Below, one piece after another: positions 4,535 through 7,158 of a DNA stretch of 7,158 nt (the first letter of the stretch is position 1; each line of letters starts with the position of its first letter). The notes under the pieces were generated by a model that ran no database searches, was not told where the DNA came from, and saw only the letters and a list, made by a program, of their open reading frames with translations. Source of the stretch: Scatacola_A faecigallinarum (GTDB taxonomy: Bacteria > Pseudomonadota > Alphaproteobacteria > RF32 > CAG-239); the NCBI GenBank assembly GCA_018713605.1, contig DVOM01000026.1:1-7158 (forward strand), in the 5' to 3' direction. Both the position numbers and the translations under genes were made by a program.

Positions 4535-6918
4535 AATTTTCTATTTCGTGGTTAAAAGAACATCTGGATACGACGGCGTCGGTTGACGAGATTGCCGAAA
4601 CCCTGACTAAAATCGGCCTTGAGGTTGAAGAAGTTTTCAATCCGGCCAGCTGGTTAGACGGATTTGTTACGGCAGAAGTTGAAACTTATGAACGCCATCC
4701 GGATTCGGATCATTTGGGATTGTTGACGGTTAATACCGGTAAAGAAAAGTTGCAGGTCGTTTGTGGCGCGCCAAACTGCCGGCAGGGGCTGAAAGGTATT
4801 TTTGCGCCGGTCGGCGTCGTTATTCCGTGTTATAACGAGGAACTGAAAGTCGGCAAAATCCGCGGCGTGGAGAGTTTTGGCATGATGTGTTCCGAAAAGG
4901 AGCTCGGCGTCGGCGAAGACCACAACGGCATTATCGAACTGCCGGCGAATACGCCGATTGGCCGTCCGGCGGCGGAAGCGCTTGATATTGATCCGGTAAT
5001 TGAAATCAACATAACGCCGAACCGCGCCGAATGTCTGGGCGTCCGCGGCGTGGCTCGCGATTTGGCGGCTGCCGGGCTGGGAACCCTTAAGCCTCTGAAA
5101 ATTCTCAAGACTGCCGGAACGTTCAAAAGTCCTGTTAATGTAAAAGTTGAAGATTTTATCGCCTGTCCGGTATATGTCGGCCGTTATATCAAAAACGTCA
5201 ACAACAAGGCCGAAACGCCAAAGTGGATGAAAGACCGTCTGACGGCAATCGGGCTGCGTCTGATTTCGCCGTTGGTTGATATTACCAACTATATCAACTA
5301 TGACATGGCGCGGCCGCTGCATGTGTTTGACGCCGACAAACTGAGGGGAGACATTACGGTCAGGATGGCGAAAGACGGCGAAAAGTTCGTTTCGCTGGAA
5401 GACAAGGAATATATGCTGGACGATAAGTCTCTTGGCATTTGTGACGAAGAGGGCGTGCAGTGTCTGGGCGGTATTATGGGCGGCGCGGCAAAAGGCTGCT
5501 GTGACGAAACCCAAAATGTTTTTCTGGAATGCGCCCTGTTTACGCCGGAATGCATTGCCCGCACCGGACGAAAGTTCGGCATTGATTCCGACTCCCGTTA
5601 TCGTTATGAGCGCTGGGTTGATCCGAAGTCGAATATTCTCGGTTCCGACTATGCAACGCAGATGATTTTGGACATCTGCGGCGGCGAGGCGTCGGAGGTT
5701 GTCATTGCTGGCAGCGAGCCGGAGGACGAGCGGGTTGCCTATATTCGTCCCGGCCGGATTAAAGATTTAATCGGGATTGAGGTAAGCAGGGAAAAAATTG
5801 TCGAAATTCTGAATAATCTCGGTTTCAAAACCAGTGAAGAAGACGGCAAAATCAAGGCGGTTTCGCCGACGTGGCGCGGCGACATTGAAGGCGAACATGA
5901 TTTGGTCGAAGAAGTCGTGCGCATGATCGGACTGGATTCAATTCCGGCGGAATCCCTGCCGCACGGAAAGTTTCCAAAGCAGGTTCTGTCCCCGGCGCAG
6001 CGCCGGGCGGTAACGCTTAAACATGAGCTTGCCTCCCGCGGAATGTATGAAACGGTAACCTGGAGCTTTACGGATTCAAATCTGGCCAAGGATTTTCGCA
6101 AGGGCAGAGAATCGGTTTTGCTTTTTAATCCGATTGCTGCAGATTTGGATGAGATGCGTCCGTCGGTTTTGCCGAATTTGCTGCTGGCGGTTAAGAATAA
6201 TACGGCGCGCGGATATGGCAATGTTGCTTTGTTTGAGGTCGGACCGGAATTTTACGGACGCAAGCCGGGCGAACAGAATCAGGTCGCGGCAGGCGTTCGC
6301 TGCGGCATGACGGCAAAAAAAGATTGGAACGGTTCGGCGCGCGCTTATGACGTATTTGACGCCAAGGCCGATGCGCTGGCTGCGATTGCCGCAGCCAACG
6401 GGCCGTTTGAAAACGCGCAGATTACCCTTGACGCGCCGGCCTATTATCATCCCGGCCGTTCGGGAACGCTGCGTCTGGGCAAAAACGTGCTGGCTTATTT
6501 CGGCGAGATACATCCCGGCGTGCTGAAAAAATTCGGCATTAAGCAGCGCGTAATGGCTTTTGAGGTTATTCTGAGCAATATTCCGCTGCCGCGGTCAAGC
6601 AATGACAAAGCCAAGAAAAAACTTGAACTGTCGGCATTCCAGCCGGTGGACAAGGATTTGGCTTTTGTCGTCGATAAGACGGTGCCGGCCGTTAACCTGA
6701 TGACGGCTGCCAAAACCGCAGACCGGGAGTTTATTGCCGATGTCCGCGTCTTTGACGTTTACGAAGGCGAAAACCTGCCTGAAGGCAAAAAGTCGATTGC
6801 TCTGGCGTTGACTTTCCAGCCTAAAGACAAAACCTTTACCGATCAGGATATTGAAAATCTGATGAATAAGGTTATTCAGGAAATGAAGAAAAAGTGCAAC
6901 GCCGAACTCCGGCAGTAA
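4531..6918 (+). CDS. pheT: Phenylalanine--tRNA ligase beta subunit
   Basis: The 795-residue beta subunit is the same length as in E. coli. Domains in order: N-terminal B1; the EMAP-II-like tRNA-binding OB fold (about 40-150, AEVETYERHPDSDHLGLL and SFGMMCSEKELG); the B3/B4 editing domain (about 205-390) that hydrolyses mischarged Tyr-tRNA; the B5 domain (about 404-475, RPGRIKDLIG and SPTWRGDI); the catalytic-like B6/B7 region; and the C-terminal FDX-ACB anticodon-binding domain (about 700-795). The editing residues H264 and E333, matching E. coli H261 and E334, are kept. Nearby, SDSRYRYERWVDP (353-365) differs from the usual SDARYRFERGVDP: S355 replaces alanine and W362 replaces glycine. The ATGA overlap with pheS and GGAGGA at 4517-4522 imply coupled translation for equal subunits. 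Confidence 0.97.
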   Translation: MKFSISWLKEHLDTTASVDEIAETLTKIGLEVEEVFNPASWLDGFVTAEVETYERHPDSDHLGLLTVNTGKEKLQVVCGAPNCRQGLKGIFAPVGVVIPCYNEELKVGKIRGVESFGMMCSEKELGVGEDHNGIIELPANTPIGRPAAEALDIDPVIEINITPNRAECLGVRGVARDLAAAGLGTLKPLKILKTAGTFKSPVNVKVEDFIACPVYVGRYIKNVNNKAETPKWMKDRLTAIGLRLISPLVDITNYINYDMARPLHVFDADKLRGDITVRMAKDGEKFVSLEDKEYMLDDKSLGICDEEGVQCLGGIMGGAAKGCCDETQNVFLECALFTPECIARTGRKFGIDSDSRYRYERWVDPKSNILGSDYATQMILDICGGEASEVVIAGSEPEDERVAYIRPGRIKDLIGIEVSREKIVEILNNLGFKTSEEDGKIKAVSPTWRGDIEGEHDLVEEVVRMIGLDSIPAESLPHGKFPKQVLSPAQRRAVTLKHELASRGMYETVTWSFTDSNLAKDFRKGRESVLLFNPIAADLDEMRPSVLPNLLLAVKNNTARGYGNVALFEVGPEFYGRKPGEQNQVAAGVRCGMTAKKDWNGSARAYDVFDAKADALAAIAAANGPFENAQITLDAPAYYHPGRSGTLRLGKNVLAYFGEIHPGVLKKFGIKQRVMAFEVILSNIPLPRSSNDKAKKKLELSAFQPVDKDLAFVVDKTVPAVNLMTAAKTADREFIADVRVFDVYEGENLPEGKKSIALALTFQPKDKTFTDQDIENLMNKVIQEMKKKCNAELRQ

Positions 6919-6931
6919 TTTTTTCGGTTTG

Positions 6932-6963
6932 AAAAAAGCCCCTCACAGGAGGGGCTTTTTTTT
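6932..6963. terminator. Strong Rho-independent terminator, probably bidirectional
   Basis: A perfect stem AGCCCCTC (6937-6944) / GAGGGGCT (6949-6956) with an ACAG tetraloop is extended by five A-T pairs (6932-6936 with 6957-6961) and followed by T's to 6963. The A-run on the 5' side supplies a U-tract for the opposite strand, so it could stop transcription from both directions. It lies 13 bases after the pheT stop and closes the operon. Confidence 0.92.
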
Positions 6964-6992
6964 GCCAAAAATAAAAGAAGTTTCAAGAATGG

Positions 6993-7021
6993 TTGACTTT
7001 TATTCTAATCCGCGTTATATT
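6993..7021 (+). promoter_or_regulatory. Near-consensus sigma70 promoter after pheT
   Basis: A -35 box TTGACT (6993-6998) and a -10 box TATATT (7016-7021) are 17 bases apart, the best promoter match in the window. It lies directly downstream of the pheT terminator and points out of the right edge. The predicted start is near 7028. What it drives is not contained in this window. Confidence 0.6.
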
Positions 7022-7027
7022 ATCTAC

Positions 7028-7158
7028 AGGTGTGGATGTTATGCCGCGGCGGAGAACCGCCTGCGGGTATGTGCAGATATTTAAGGATAAGCGCGGAGAT
7101 TAGCCGTCTTCCGTTTTAGCTGTCTCCGTTTCGTCTTGTCTTGCTCGTCTTTCCCATA
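7028..7158 (+). other. Unassigned structured region: leader or small RNA candidate
   Basis: No convincing gene is seen before the window ends. If transcribed from the promoter just upstream, the RNA would fold two hairpins. In the first, CCGCGGCGG (7044-7052) pairs with CCGCCTGCGG (7057-7066), nine pairs with one bulged T and an AGAA loop. In the second, CGGAGA plus TAGC (7094-7104) pairs with GCTG plus TCTCCG (7119-7128), ten pairs (one G-T) with one bulged T. A 20-codon frame (ATG 7041 to TAG 7103) lacks a ribosome site. From 7105 on the strand is pyrimidine-rich with repeated GTCTT. On the minus strand, two partial frames entering from the right edge end at 7081 and at 7101; either could be the tail of a convergent gene. 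I do not recognise tmRNA, 6S, SRP RNA or RNase P motifs. Confidence 0.3.

Noticed and set aside
4654..5514. Long minus-strand open frame opposite pheT
   Set aside because: Shadow of the conserved pheT reading frame, low-complexity basic and aromatic composition, no ribosome site.

Overview
The window is a housekeeping segment, all genes on the + strand, from a bacterium of moderate GC content that is most likely an alphaproteobacterium. That assignment is an inference. It rests on a single hybrid LolC/LolE-type permease next to lolD, a PheS that runs about 20 residues past the last conserved 'WLKHYGF' segment as alphaproteobacterial PheS proteins do, and an rpmI-rplT pair with no infC directly in front. 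A gut-type, small-genome alphaproteobacterium would fit, but no rRNA or other phylogenetic marker is present to settle it.

Layout. Bases 1-190 are AT-rich, hold no gene I can support, and contain a short 13-bp imperfect repeat. A good sigma70-type promoter (192-220) then drives a lipoprotein-export operon: permease lolC/E (247-1494), ATPase lolD (1487-2209, overlapping by 8 bp) and a small exported double EF-hand protein (2229-2588). A second promoter (2620-2648) and a structured leader of about 80 nt precede rpmI (L35, 2738-2935) and rplT (L20, 2948-3307). After rplT comes a terminator or attenuator-like hairpin (3331-3366) and a GC-rich hairpin (3379-3393). Then follow pheS (3431-4534) and pheT (4531-6918), coupled by an ATGA overlap. 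A strong, probably bidirectional terminator (6932-6963) closes the unit. The last 195 bases hold a near-consensus promoter (6993-7021) followed by two stable hairpins, with no recognisable coding sequence before the window ends.

How the parts work together. LolC/E and LolD form the inner-membrane machine that extracts lipoproteins and passes them to the periplasmic carrier LolA. The EF-hand protein is exported to the same compartment and may bind calcium. The L35-L20-PheS-PheT block links ribosome assembly with phenylalanyl-tRNA supply, and the hairpins in front of rpmI and pheS are natural places for autoregulation or attenuation. No mobile element, CRISPR array, tRNA or rRNA was seen. I found no clearly new multi-gene system. 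The observations most worth checking are the switch-like rpmI leader, the rplT-pheS attenuator region, the altered PheT editing-site residues, the EF-hand passenger in the lol operon, and the structured transcript start after pheT.
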